From contig QNGE01003321.1 in the NCBI GenBank assembly GCA_008508345.1, positions 23,510 to 87,509 on the forward strand: a stretch of 64,000 nt of DNA. The letters are read 5' to 3'. A program made the translations under genes and the position numbers. Under the pieces are notes generated by a model. That model made no database searches. It worked only from the letters and a program-made list of their open reading frames with translations, and was not told the origin of the DNA. The first letter of the stretch is position 1. Every line of letters starts with the position of its first letter. Source of the DNA: Paragonimus westermani. Its lineage: Eukaryota; Platyhelminthes; Trematoda; Plagiorchiida; Troglotrematidae. This document shows, in pieces, positions 23,191 to 36,499 of this stretch.

Positions 23191-26100
23191 GGCCACTGTT
23201 GTTTTGGTGTTTTGCACGCGACGCTGGTTCTGTGCTAATATATACGTGGACACGGTAATGCAGAAATTATTTATCATCTCAGTAGCTAATTATATTTTTT
23301 TTATTTTAAGGACGTGAACTATACCGCAGCTCTCGAGACGTTTTTTATAACGGTAGAGTTCACACTTTCTCACCACTCCAAGAGTGCCTGCAAGGTACAT
23401 GAAGTATGTCGGTGTTATTTACATTCATGGTATTAGCCACGTGGCGAAAACAATTTCGAAGTATGACGAAGTAAATGTCAAAGTGGCTTCTTATTTTCAC
23501 GGTTTGCTGATTGTTGTTTGATGGAAAATCGGTGACTCCGTTCCACGCATTTATTCAGTTCCCTCTCGTTCATACTTTTTTTAACTTCGGAAATCCTACT
23601 GATAGTGAGCACGAACCTCTCCTGCAAACCGACACGACCCTTCAATTTGCGCGCGCGACAACTCATTTCTATCACAGAAATTATTATCGATGTTTTACCA
23701 AATCGTGATATCTTTCGCTCTGAAGGACTTGTTTTCGCGCAATTTTCCTTCATTTCTTCCCGCTGTCAGACCTTCGTTTATGTGTGACCTGGTTTCATTT
23801 TGCGCTCAATCGTTTCGCCATTAGGCGATTATTGCATTTGACCATATTCACATGGACCGCTAATCTCAGAACTCACACAACTTGTAGATTCGATACTGAG
23901 GTTTCTTGTTGTCTTCTATTTAGTTTGTACCACTGTTCTTTTACCTAAGCACCCTATTAATAAGAAACTTGCCGATACGACCGTCTCTCCTTCTGAACCT
24001 AATCGGCTGCTGGACAGTCTTAGAGTGCATAGATGCTCGTTGCTCACATACGCAGGCATTCTAAATCCGGCTCCTCGACAGACGTTGCGAGTGGACAAAA
24101 CGTTGTGCAAACAACCATTGGACAACCGGGACTATCAGTATGGCGAAATACTTCCCTGAAAGCCGTCTAGATTCATTATGGTCGTTGGAACGCACGCAGA
24201 AATTTCCGACGTTTTCAGTGAACTGTTGTTTATCAGTTTCAACAGATCTGTTCTCGCGACGCTTGCCGAAAATCACGATTTCCCGTGGTCCAAAGAAATG
24301 CCCGCGTCGCTGTGAGCTTATCCGGATTTGAACAAAATCACCCAATAATCTTCTGGCACATGAGTCACACCCTACAGATCAAAAACTCACCATCAGTGAG
24401 GTGCAAGGCTGTGGGAGTCTGCCAGAATATAACAGGCCATCTGCTGATGTCAACAGTGTGTGGTGAATGATTGTGGAAAGTTTATCACAACCACTGACAT
24501 TGGAAGCATCCGGCGCAAGTTGAAGCCTGCAACCTGTAGTGAGCTTTTTGTGTAAGATTCGTCACCGGGCTTCACGTAACCTCATGGAAGTGCTCTAGAA
24601 GATCAAGACAAAAGGCATCCTGTGTACTAATCAGGATAAAGGCAGCAAGTGCTCCCACACCTGCATTGTACAATGTACAAAGATCAAGTTATTTGGATGT
24701 TATCCACATGCGGTGAATGTGGATGCCACCTACGGGAAAAAACACGCACAAGTATGTGATGAAAGGTTTTCTGACAATTCTGAAGTTTGACGCAATGCCA
24801 GTTTCTGGTTATGGATGCATGGGACACGGCTGGCCAGTGGTCCACGAGTAAGTTCGTAGTCAGAAGTATACTCAACCACGTAAGATGTCTGAAATTCTTC
24901 GGGAATGATCAGTGAGCACATAGCAGTAAAGATGTTCGTGATGGATGAAATGGCTTCTTAAATGCGAACAACCAGTGTGCAGTTCGGCTGCGACATCATG
25001 TTTTGTTGCTTCCACGTGTATCATTTTCTTGCCACATCTGTTAGAACAAGAAATCACTTCGCGGTTGCTACCACTAACCAAACAGCTACAAGAGAGTAAT
25101 TTGCATCATTATAGCATAAACTGTAGGTCCCAACGTGACTGTGATATTACCGGTCGAACCCAATGATATCTTTGAATTATTCGTTGCACAACTGGTTTTA
25201 CATCAAGCCCAAGTAGGTGATCCATGCACAACCCGATTTTGTAAGGCAGCACAAATGGATGGAACAGTTATGTGTTTAAGCACCGGGTAAACTTGGACCT
25301 CACTCGTTAGGTAGGATAGCTGGATGGAGCGGCAATAAGTGTTTGAACGGGAATTGCCCTTCGATGTCACTCCAGTATTCAAACGTACGTCATATTCAGA
25401 TGGTTATACCATTAACTGTCTGATCAGGTTACGTTTGCGAGATATTTCACGTATCAAAATGATTTTCGGTTTAACGCTGCAACGTGAATTTTGCAATCTT
25501 GGTAGCAAGTAAATGGCCATTCCTGCCTAACGTAACTAAAAAAACACTGGCGTGCTATTCCCGGTACATAATACTACGCCGGAAAATAATTACTACGGGA
25601 TCTTGCGTTTGCAGCTTTATAAAATCTTATTTACTAGGGTCGACCGATGGTTTCATCTTTGGGATGAAAAGTCAGTTTTCTGGCTTAGTTGGAATTTAGT
25701 AGGAAAATGACATCTTAGCACTTTTGCATCATTGAGTTTCTTTATATTCTAACATTCATTCTCCGCAGTTGCGTTAAATTATCACCAATCGTTAAGCGAC
25801 TGAACTCCTGCACATTTCTTGTCTACGTCTTCGAGATATAAAAATATCAAATCTCCCAACAACACAGTTCATTAACTCAGGGAAGTGAAACACGTCACAA
25901 AATTGTATAAACTTTCGTGGTTTAAAAACCACCATCTTAAAAATCACGGAGAAACTTTCGGTTTTTCTGCACCTGGATATTCGGTTTGCCGAGGGGTCTC
26001 CGCTTAAAGGTGTAAGGTAAGCTATGTCACTTTTCTCAAGCATAGCACCCAACATCCAAGGTTACCGGCAGGTTCAGCTCTCTGATAAATTTGAGGCTCT

Positions 26101-26839
26101 TTGGCTTTAACTAGCATTGCGTAGCCGAGATTCACCCCTAGTGGAGCTATTCATCGCTCTTTTCAATCCAGAATTTCCGTTGATAAGGCCGTTCTCGCAA
26201 ACCCGCGAAAAATTCCTGGCTCCCAGCGTTTACCTCATCTGATTTTGAGCGACTCCAATGCACCTAAACGTCAGTGACTCCTCAAGACTGTGAGTGTGGA
26301 TTCTCGACACCCTCCTCAATGCTCACACAAAAGAGAGAATAAACACATGTCAGCTCTCCGACAGGGCATCGTTCTGGTCAGATTCTTCCTCCGCTGAAAC
26401 TAGTCATCAAGAATGAGAGCCGCCTGATAGATAGAAGTAGTCACGAAGCAACCATTTGAACACAATGACCACTCTCTACTAACCTTTGATTTTATCTGTT
26501 ACTGGTCATGAAAGACAACAGTAAGTTCCACAGTTCAAAATGTTATTTGCGCCGATAGTCTTGGTCTCGAAAGCCACCTTAGTTAGCTGCTGCTTCATTA
26601 TGACCCAGTGGATCGGAAGTACCATACATTTCAGAGCGTACTTCAGAAAGCGGACGACTTATGCGCGCCGCACAAACTGTGCACTCTTCTATTTTTGTTC
26701 GCTGCTTTCGCGCAGAGTGCGTCGTCTCCTCAGTGACTTCCCAGTTATCCACATAGCAAAATTTTACGGGAAACACGGGGGATCTATGCGCGTTCTCCAC
26801 TGTCCGAAATAGGCGCATGCAGGAAACATGTAAACAAAC
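23191..26839. other. No recognised gene; one exon-like open stretch
   Basis: Mostly low-information sequence with scattered frames of 60-100 codons on both strands. The most exon-like piece is plus-strand 23,924-24,159. A pyrimidine-rich acceptor (CTTCTATTTAG) opens onto 77 codons ending in a stop; the residues include LLPKHPINKKLAD and PAPRQTLRVDKTL. I do not recognise the product and found no partner exon. Frames at 25,792-26,055 (-) and 26,579-26,884 (-) are also unassigned. Confidence 0.35.
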
Positions 26840-28510
26840 TAACCTGATACAAGAAAAGGTGCTGCTGAATGTCCGCCAGGACATGTTTTATTCCAGCACA
26901 TGGGACGATTGAGGTGGAATAATCCACCAGCTTTTCCTTTGCAATGCCCGACGGGCTTACCTTACTTAGCCGCATAGTTGTGGCCGAGTTATTCAGGGAG
27001 TACTACTGGGCCCTCTATGAAGTCTCACAGGCGGAATGGCATCACGTCCTACCGCTGCAGAACTTTCGACGACTACTCGTTACTACTGAGCTTTCTATGC
27101 TGGATTTTGAAGACCATTTATCTAAGGTTATTTTTTACGGTGCAATGGGTCCTGACAATATCCATCGCAGAATTCTCAAAGTAGCTGCTACTCTGGTGGA
27201 ACCCCTTTATGCGATGCTTAAACAGCCACCTCAGACTGGCGTCCTCCCTAGCGCAAGGAAAGAGGCGGCGGTCACACCCATATTGAAAGCAGGCGGCCAG
27301 CACTTTCCGGCCAGCTATCAGCCAATCAACCATGCCACATAGTGAAGTACATCTTGAAGCATACATTCCCCGACCACTTATCAAACCATCTTTTTTCTTC
27401 TACTCAACACAGCTTCCTCCTACCCGGTCGTGCATAACGAATATGCTTACTTTCATGGATAGTCTGACAGAGGCCGAGGGCAATGACCTTATCTCAGATG
27501 CTATCTCTTTTGATTTCACCAAGGCTTCAGATGATGCTCCACACGGTCCCCCGAAACATAAACTGGAAGGCAGTGGAATTCAAGAAGTGGTTCATCGTCG
27601 GAATGCCTCCTTTGCTGATAATGGAACATTCGGGGTAAGAGCCGGATCAGACCTTCCGTCCTCCTCCCGACATCTGCTGGAACTCTGTAGAGGTCATTAC
27701 CTGATCCTCCATTATTTCCGACTTAACTCAAAAAACTTCAAGACGGTACTTCCAGCAATGTTTTCCTATAAGTCGATGGTTGGAAAGTCCGGAATTTCAT
27801 TCATTCCGGCTCACCACAGATGAATCTTGGCGCTATCAAACGCCGAGCGGACGCTTGAGACCTCCCACTAAATGACAACAAGTTTGCTCATATGTCACTT
27901 ATTGAAGGTTCTAGCAATGCCATCGTGAGTCTTAGTGCATTGAGCACGGTGGATGTCATGAAAACCGATGTGCAGGAAGATCTGGGTGCCCGGCTGCTGT
28001 CCGGCTCATCCTTCGCTTAACACCATAAGATGGCGGCTGGAAGGAATTTGCAACTACTAGGACGATGGAGTGCACTTTTACCAGCTTAGATGAGGGAGCG
28101 TTTCAGACTCTCGGGTGGATTTATATGCGGTCGCTCCTCAAGCATGATAAGTAGATCGTGTGTACCGGCCTGAAGAAAGACATATAAGCTGGTGAGTGTA
28201 TCCATTGCGCTTCTACCGAGATAGTCACGGGTCCAAGAAATTTCAAGTATGAGTCTTCATTTGAGACTTCTTAACTTTACCTACTCTGTGGTGATTCAAT
28301 TCCCACTTTCTCAGAATGGTTCTCATCGAGCACTTCTTCACTGCATCGAACGGTGACGGCCGGCGAGAACATAAAAAGCTTTTCAGGCTTCATCCGTGGA
28401 CATTCCTTGGGTAGCAGCTCTTTTGTGGGGTTGTTAACCCGTGGAACAGTCCTCCTTCTGAGGTCGTCAGGAACGATTCTAGAGGTAGCTCTGAAGAATT
28501 GCCTGATACT
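26840..28510 (+). mobile_element. CR1-like LINE copy A, RT domain
   Basis: The first long frame (26,944-27,342) reads VVAELFREYY, GPDNIHRRILKVAATLVEPLY and TPILKAGG, the segment that opens the CR1 RT. The second (27,332-27,823) overlaps it slightly and has LPPTRSCITNMLTFMDSLTE and ISFDFTKASDDAPHGP, where motif A is changed from AFD to ASD. Later pieces read FQTLGWIYMRSLLKH, TGLKKDI and VTGPRNFKYES at about 28,090-28,240. The 3' tail is VVNPWNSPPSEVV near 28,430. Motif B and the catalytic box could not be located. Multiple frameshifts. Confidence 0.8.
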
Positions 28511-30039
28511 CATTTGCTCCTGAAGTCATTACGCGAGCAATCATATTCTATTCTTGGTATTTATCTTAATCCCCAAGGGCGGTGCCATATCCTGTTTCCA
28601 GCGATTGCCTCTCAGACCAACAGACGCCCGCTTGGCACTGAGGAAGAAAAAACGACCGGATCTGGGAATTCTGAGTCTCCGCCTCGAGCTCGTGTATCCG
28701 GTACGGGATCTATGAATCGTGGAATCATTTCTTCAAAAAGACCATATATATGAATTGTCTTTTTCAAGGAAATCAGGCTCCATAGAAGACCATGCTCGTC
28801 CCTCTGCTAGCCACTCCGAGGGCGCAGAAACCAGACACATGTAAGTGCAGCTGCAAGATGTCTGAGAATGTTATTGCATTACATATGGCGACAATGAAAG
28901 AAGATCTGGTTGAAACCCATTGCTTTATCTGATATGAAGTCAGAACTGAGCTCGCTAAATGGTTATATTACGCTTGCCCTTCGAGGCGTGGCGGTTGTTC
29001 GTAAGGCAATGGCCTTGTCTACAGCTCAACTTGAAGAAGCTGCGACAAGCTTGGGGAGCAGGATACTTTGTTGAAGAAGGCTTGTTTTATGGAAACAATG
29101 TCCGACAATATCCTGTCCGTGAGAACGAGCCCATGTGGTGGCAAACAACTCCTTCCCTTCATAGTTGATAAAAATGGTTTTCTGCCAACAGACGTCGCTC
29201 CAAAGTTAACGAGAAGCTACTCGGACTTCTTATGACGTTACCTGCAAAGATTAGCACACGAAAAGTGTCGAATGGAGTGTTTGACCAGAAGAAAAGCCAC
29301 TATAATCTCAGAGGAGTCTCGCTGGATCGCTCGTTGCAGAAGCGTTTCTAACTTGTCAGAACGAGGTCATGTATCAAGGCTGACCCCAAACTTCAAGCTA
29401 AAGTGAAATGCCTTAACCCCTCTCCCAAGGAGGGAGCAGTGTTCCTGACTGGATCAATCCACGCACCTACAACAGTGGCGGCTGCCTCCATCCTCTTAGA
29501 TGACCAACGGTCCGTGCAGCTGCACAGGTCTGGAAGAGTAGCTCTCAAGGGTGGTGTGGACCACCACTCTTTCTTTGGAACACAGTCATTCCACCTCATA
29601 AAAGGCCCGTTAAAACTCACCTAACCTTAAGTTGTATACTTAATTGAGTCTGCTGCGGTCGCCCCTGCATCGAAGGGGCGAATACTTGGCCCATTTCAGC
29701 CTCGTTCTCTTCGACCAGGTCGCAGTCATTTCGTCCTAAGTTCTCTTCTAATCTCAAACCTCACCCAAAGTTCCAATGGTGAAAAACTGCCAATCACTCC
29801 CAGAAATTTCGGAAGCGAGGGCGGTCTGAAAGCCGTCAACTTTGGGCGAGCGGAAGCGCACGAAGTATCCCGGGGCACTCACATGATCAGGTTGTGATGA
29901 AACGGCCGGCACCCTTCAAGACAGATCACGGAACTATACCGCCTGGTAGAAAGCCCTCCTTGCTACCGAGATTGCATTTTCAAGCTCCTCCTTGTGATCT
30001 CCTGTCTCTCCTTGCATCCAACCAAACGAAGAAGTAGTT
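28511..30039 (+). mobile_element. Probable ORF1 remnant of CR1-like copy B
   Basis: Directly upstream of the copy B endonuclease. Around 28,935-29,060 one frame reads MKSELSSLNGYITLALRG and STAQLEEAATSLGS, a heptad-like pattern typical of the coiled-coil first ORF of CR1-type LINEs. Further short frames, 29,403-29,624 (73 codons) among them, are open but carry no domain I can name. The assignment is positional plus the weak coiled-coil pattern. Confidence 0.35.
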
Positions 30040-33010
30040 CTCACTTGTGTACACCAGCTGTCTCGGCCTTCTGAACAAACTACCGCAAATCAGATTGCTG
30101 GTCCACCGCATCAACTCCTACATCTTTGCTTTAACAAAGACGCGGGTTTACGTGGATCTCAGTGATACTTAATGGCATGTTCTGGGGAATTCTTCGTACC
30201 TGACGGAGTCCTCCCCTGGACGCATGGGAGATCGTGTCGTCTTCCTGAGCCAGAAGCTCCCGATGCCAGCCGTCTTAGGGAAATTCACCACCCCAAAGAG
30301 GTGCGGCATATTTTTGGATAAGAATCCAACTTTGTGGTCTTGGCACGCTGCTTGTCGGTATAACGCACCGTTTGCCGTCGTGTGGAGCATCCGACGACGA
30401 GGCCATTTTTGCCGCCGTAGACTATCGCACGTTCATCCACAGCTTCTTTCATCCTCTTATTAAGGGTGACTTTCACGCACCCAAACTCAATTCCATGGCG
30501 AATTTTCATGAGGACTATGTTGATTCTCGAAGCCCTTGGCAATGTGTATCTCTGTAAATGCCTGAACACAGCATGTCAAAATACCTACAAAGCACCGTCC
30601 AGGACAGACACCATGCCTGCTTGACCTGGTTATCACTAATGAAGCTTACCTGGTAGACAGAGTGGCCATCAAACCACAGCCAGAGCGTAGTGACCACATA
30701 TTACAAGCCTCCGATTTTATCTGTTACTGGCTCCAAAATGCTGTGACAGACTTCATTCCAAAACTTTCAGAAAGCGGGCTGAACGCAGTAAGGACAATTT
30801 TAAGCACACTCAGCCTTGCACCTGACTTAGTGAACGCAGACTACCATTTTTCGAAACTGCCGTTCACGAAGCTGGTAAAGCTTTTCTCCCTCGAAAACTA
30901 TGGGATTCCTCCCCCGTGGGCTGCCTCCTCCGAACACACGTAACCTTCTCGAAGTACGTTCTGTTCACTCCTCTAAACAGAAGCTAATGGGCGGACCGGA
31001 GGGTCTAGTTGTCTTTCGCTGTGTACGAAACAGTTGAGAGCTGGAAATCCCTCAACATACTCAAAGGACATAGTCAAAAATCTTACTGGTATATCGCGAG
31101 AATGGAAGTTTTCTTTTCAAGTACATGCGTTGCCAGCGGAAAACTAAGCCCTCAGTGTTTTCTCTGCGACTTCCCGATGGGAAAACCTCCTCCAACTCCC
31201 AAGTTGTTGCTGAAGTGTTCACAGAATAATATCCAGCAGTCCACAATGTGGGTCCGCCAAACAGGTATCCAATTTTCCCTGGGAGAAACTTCCAGTATAC
31301 ACTCCTGACAGCTGACTTCTCTTTGCTTAACGTTCAGGGTCTCCTGTAAAAGACCAATCCTTATTGTGCCATAGGACCAGATCCTCGAAGAAGTGTCCTT
31401 CGGTTTTGCGGTGATACTTTATAATCCATTTAGACAGGCGATTCGGGTAGGCAGCCTCCCGGAGTCATGAAAGGAGGCCACTTTCACAGCCATATTTAAC
31501 GCAAGTGATCGTCACATTCTTGTTAGTTGACGGCTGATAAGCCTTACCACTACCCCAGGAGTGATTGCTAAAACGCCTCATCCTCAAGCAATTCATCTCA
31601 AATAACCTTTTATCCCCCACCCGGCATGGTTTTCTTTTTGACTGGCCATATATAACCAATACGTTGATCTTCATGGTTAGCCTGACAGAGTCCGGAGACA
31701 GTGATGCTATTTCCTTTGACTTTGCCGAGGCATTCGACCTTGTACCACGCGGCCCTCTTACACATAAACTATCAGCCCACGAGATCCAGGGAGAGATCCT
31801 GCGCTGGACTGCTTCATTTCTTGGTAACAGGACTTTCAGAGTAAAAACCTGTTCGAGCATTTCTTCGCCCTGTCCGGTCTCCATAGATGTCCCCCAAAGA
31901 TCCATACTTGGTCTACCGTTGTTTTTGATATACATCAGTGATCTCCCCAAGCTTATTTCTGACGACACTCTCCTTCATGCAGATGTTTCAAAATATAGAC
32001 TTCGTGTGATCACAGTGTAACATGCAAGGCAGCTGTTTAGAACTCTGCATACCCGTAACACTCGCAAACCAACATATGGGCTATGTGAAGGCACCAAAAA
32101 CGGCGTTTTTCCGAAGTAGGGGTTCCAGTGACAGTTGTGTAAGGGGAAACAACATAACCAAGTATGAGCCAAAGTCCGAATAAGCCACTCACACGATTTA
32201 CACAAGCGGAAACTAAAACGATGACCATGACACAACACCAAGCACCGTTGCACAACTCATATTTAATCCATGCCCGCTTGCTGATTCCGATCGCGCGCCA
32301 CACCAATTGCAGTGCAGACCGACCTTGACCGTATTAAGTGCTAGCCAGATGACTAGAGACTCCTCCTGAACGACAGCAAGTGTGTTCACATTTCGCTCGG
32401 AGGAAACTCCGGGAACCTATACATGATACACGGTGCACAGTGTGAGACTGCGAAATTTGACCTTGAAAAGGACCTGAGGATTTGGCCGTCACCTGGGTTA
32501 GCTTTCCTTTATCACTACCAGATGACCGCCAAAAGAGATATGCGACTCTCGGAATGACCAGAAGAGGCTTCCCCGCATAGACAGGCATGCTATTCAAACG
32601 CTTCACGGAATCTGTATAAGACCACTGCTAGAGTATGTTAGACAGATCGTTTATACCGGTTCAAGAACGGACATACTTGCCATCGAACGGGCTCAGCGAT
32701 TAGCCACCGAACTGGTTACTGGCTTGTGGCATCTCTCCTACAAGTCTTGCCTCGAAATTCTTGTTCTTTATCCGATTCGGTTTCGAGGACTACGCGGTGA
32801 ATTAATTCTTGCGCGATTTTCCTCCAGCGCAGCAATTCTTTACCACAGTAAATGATAAAATTTGAAGGGATCATGATTAGAAGCTTTATATGCCTCCACA
32901 CCGGATCTTCCCTAGACAACAGATCATTAAGGGTTATCAACCATTTGAACGACTTTCCATTAGAGGCAGTTATCTGCTCGTCTGAGGACCTTTTCAAAGT
33001 GGTGATGGGG
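30040..33010 (+). mobile_element. CR1-like LINE copy B, endonuclease plus RT, interrupted by R2
   Basis: The most complete LINE here. The endonuclease begins near 30,060 with LNKLPQIRLLVHRI and ALTKTRVYVDLSDT. It runs through VVFLSQKLPMPAVLGKF and HRPGQTPCLLDLVITNEAYL (about 30,590-30,650) to ERSDH. The RT frame (31,565-32,020) has LLSPTRHGFLFD, ISFDFAEAFDLVPRGPLTH (motif A, Asp kept), LRWTASFLGNRTFRV and a motif B segment VPQRSILGLPLFLIYISDLP. The catalytic box reads HADVSK, so the second Asp is lost. R2 interrupts at about 32,007-32,306. The RT then resumes with LQTDLDRIKC, LNDSKCVHISLGG, GLAFLYHYQMTAKR, DILAIERAQRLATELVTGL and SLRVINHLNDFPLEAV (about 32,930). Confidence 0.88.
32000..32306 (-). 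repeat. R2 repeat copy c, inserted in CR1-like copy B
   Basis: About 300 bases matching R2 at 22,905-23,190 in inverted orientation. The flanks are the two sides of the catalytic region of the CR1-like RT, so the repeat arrived after that LINE. It removed or replaced about ten codons between the HADVSK box and LQTDLDRI. No clear target-site duplication was seen. Confidence 0.7.
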
Positions 33011-34200
33011 TTCCGCCTACTAAGAAACTGTTGGATTAGTAATTTACTTTATTCTGTTAGATTATCATTTTACTCTGGTCTTGGTAATGTCTGTAAACCT
33101 CAAGAGCGGTGTTACACCATGTTTTGAATGACTGCCTTTTAGGTCAACAGAAAACCACCGGACATCAAAACAGACGAATTGACTAAATCCGGGTAATTTT
33201 GGCCTCTAACCTTGAGCCCGTGTGCAAATCGCTGAAATCACCGAATGGATTGAGCAATAACGCGTTTAAAATCCGCTCTCAACTCCAAATTACAGGATCC
33301 AATGAAAACAGGAAGAAACCAAACTCCGATTAGGCAACGTGCTTAGCTGCCGGTTGCTCCGCAGGGGTTATTCGCCCTCAATAATTTGTTGTGCCTACCA
33401 GGCCTAGCAGTCCTTTTGTAGTTACTCACGCAGTTCCATGGAAGTAGGCGTGCGAACTGAATTGTGAAAATCTCACTGCGCGAGGGTCGAATGTAACTTG
33501 ATGGATTCTGAAGAGGGTTTGTAAACTGTTACCACGAACCCTCTATGTAAAGCGCTATTACTATCGCAGAAGAATTCAGATACTCTGCACTTACTTCTGA
33601 TACACGGAGTTCATCGCGCAACACTGCTGCGACTAATATGCCATTCGTTGTAGCAACTGCATTGGAGCGAAAAGTTAAAGCAACGGTGCTACAAGACAAA
33701 TGCGATGATACAATAGCTGTCCACGGTAGATTCCACCGCACTAAATCCGCAGTGCTTCGGGAAGGTTCTCCCTTTTACTAACGGAAACTCCAGCAAATTC
33801 GATCCCTCCAGGTGTGCTAGAAGTATGTTACCACGGTTACCCACGAAACGTGCGCGGACGAAGGGGGTATTGATTCAAACAATGAACGAGTAGTTTGTAT
33901 TGTACAATGAACGTAACGGGTATGAAGAATATTGCATAATAAAAGGGCAAGAAGGTAAAAGGTTCTACATAACACAGCAGTACCTCATGGCACCATAGAG
34001 GCTCAGCGGGTAGCATGTTTGGCAAGTTTCGCTCGTCTTGCTCTTCGTGTGATACCAGAAGGAGAACACGTACCGACCCGGGGAGATGTGAGTTGTCTCT
34101 CTCACACCTACGTCTCAATTACCTAGTCATTTTGCCTTTCTCATAAACTATAGGTTTTGCGGGTTCGTCAGCTAGCGTGTGACGTGAAATTAATCCAACT
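33011..34200. other. No recognised gene
   Basis: Holds the 3' edge of CR1-like copy B, then sequence with no domain I know. A 70-codon minus frame at 33,529-33,741 and a 93-codon one at 33,837-34,118 are unassigned. The stretch 34,048-34,086 (ATACCAGAAGGAGAACACG, then GACCCGGGG) recurs at 37,415-37,452 in the same orientation. Confidence 0.4.
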
Positions 34201-36130
34201 ACCTATGTTTGTGGACCTTGTTCCAAGATAGTGTGGCCTTGCAGTAAGCCGATTGCCTGCGACGTTTGTAGCTACTGGGTTCACTGCAACTGCTACCCCG
34301 AGTTCCCCATAGACTTGTACTTGAGGCTCCGAAACTCACTCACTCCGGCCCTCAGATACCATTGTGTGGCATGCCATCTAAACATCCTTAAGGATAACAG
34401 CACCCACGACAAAGACGGAACAAGCAACTTGGTCAGTTCCTCACCGTGTACAGCGTGCATGCCCGATACATCAACAACCTTACTCTAACTACACACAGTC
34501 ATAGCCATCCGCCTCCTGTACTAGCCAATAAACCAAATTCGGCTTTCCACACTAAGCGCAAGCGTGGCAAACGCATTGTGACTGTGTCTCAGCAAGTTGG
34601 TACGTCTAAGTCGCCCATCAGCACGAACCAAGAAAGCTCTAAGCCGTCAGTGGAATGCCGTAACCACACAGCCGTCCCCTAGTCCCGAACACAAAGCATA
34701 ACTACGGTCAACCTAGCCCAGGGAGTACCCGTTACACATTTGAAAGGCGGGCAGTACTCCAGATAAAGGTACGCAGTACACGAATCTAACTGGTGGTGTA
34801 TAATTATTAGTGTTTTTCTTCAAAGAAAAAAGTGCAGGAATTGCGACAGCCTGTCGACCCAAATAAGCCTAAGATGATAGGTGTATTGGAGACATGGCTA
34901 ACGCCGGACATATCCGATCAGGAGATAGAAATTCTTGGTTATTCCGTCTTTCGCAAGGATCGGCTGGTCAGCAGAGTTAGGGGTGTAGCAGTTTACGTTA
35001 GTGCTGAACTACGCTCAGCGCTGAACAGAGACCCAACCCTACTTTCACTTAAAGAGACACTGTAGATAGATGTTAAGATGTCTCACTTGTCACACGTCAT
35101 TGTTGGCGTCATCTATCTTGACCGTCCGCAGCCTCATAATGGGATGAAAGGATGCACAGTGCCACTAGACGGGGCACCACGAACACCGGATATTGTGCTA
35201 TCGTTCTAGGCGACCTCAGCCTCCCGCACACAGGTATCTTCAGCAGACTAACGTCCGGTACTGTGGCCACTAAGTTCCATAATCTTGTGCAAGAGGTAGG
35301 ACTCACCGGCCACATCAATCAACCCACGAGGTGGAGCGAAGGCCACAGACCACCCTGACTAGAAATGTGTTAACTAGTGAGCCCTACATGGTGTTAATGC
35401 ACCATTGGGTGCAAGCGACCACACCACAATCAGTTTCCGCCTACTATATGATTCGGGTACACTTATATCAAACCAATTGGCCACCACCTGGAGAATGTAA
35501 CACCTAGAGTTTATTTCGTTACACCTGTACACCGCGATAACCAGTTCAGTCGCACTCCGCGCCCCTCCTGCAATTCACCTTGGTTCAAATCATCAACCAC
35601 GCGTCTAATGAAAGAGGAGTGGGTTTTGTGAGATGCGTTTATTCTTAAAGGAGATGGCGCTTCACACCTCATACATATGTTGTAATAAATGTACACCAGC
35701 CGTACGCGCTGACCGCAAGGTTCACCAGGTATCACCTGCGAGATCCATCGCTGACTGCCCTAGAGGCTCTCCGGAGATTGGCCACTAAGAGGGTTGAGGG
35801 TGTATCCTCCTTGTCTTATGAGGACCGTCTGTCGAAACTGAAACTATTCCCCATAGCTTAGGCATTTAAGCGGTGACCTTATACTAACATATGAGTCATT
35901 GAGTCATCCCAGCAAAAATCTACTCACACTCGCCGATATAGTGAGTCTCAGGGGCCATAAGTACAAGGTTTCCATACCACGTAATAGCCCCTCTTGTAGA
36001 TAACATTTTTTTGCTGTCCGAATCTGTTCGGCAACGATTTTTCTGGCACCATCAGTAGATGTATTCACGAGGTAGCTTGGTGACTGGATTATCCCAAGAT
36101 GGCCGTAGGCGGTCGGACACATATGGCTCC
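34201..36130 (+). mobile_element. CR1-like LINE copy C1 with PHD-type zinc finger ORF1
   Basis: The left end encodes a PHD-like zinc finger: YVCGPCSK, CDVCSYWVHCNC and YHCVACHLNI keep the Cys/His spacing (34,201-34,390), as in the first ORF of some CR1-type LINEs. The endonuclease follows: VLETWLTPDISDQEIEILGY and FRKDRL at 34,885-34,965, LSHLSHVIVGVIY near 35,090, LSLPHTGIFSRLTSGTVATK at about 35,215, and INQPTRWSEGHRP. Most of the RT is missing. The C-terminal segment reappears at 35,755-35,860 (LATKRVEGVSSLSYEDRLSK). A pyrimidine-rich tract covers 36,140-36,225, just past the end. Frameshifts throughout; non-functional. Confidence 0.8.
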
Positions 36131-36499
36131 ATGTACCTTAACTGTCATTTCCTTCCTCTCTTGTCTTTTCCTGACTTCATTTGTCCCTCTCTTCTCCATC
36201 TAATCTCCCCTTTCCATTGTTATACAACAAAACGTTGCAACCTCCCCACTTGCTCGACTGCTGCTAGCTGTTCCAACATTCAACAACTCATACTCTCACC
36301 ATTTCGACAGTTCACGTGATCAGAGTAGACGGATAACAGCCTGACTGTGAAATCGAGGTCGAATCTTTTATAAGACGGCACACCCCTTGCTACCGATTCT
36401 TACCGGAATACCTCGAGGAGAGAATACTATCCACGTATTTTACTTCGAGCTCCGCGAGAAACCCGTAAAACCAGTACTCGCTTCTAGATAAAATAATCA

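Noticed and set aside
31465..31968. 167-codon minus-strand frame
   Set aside because: It is the antisense shadow of the CR1-like RT frame at 31,565-32,020, whose motifs are clear on the plus strand.
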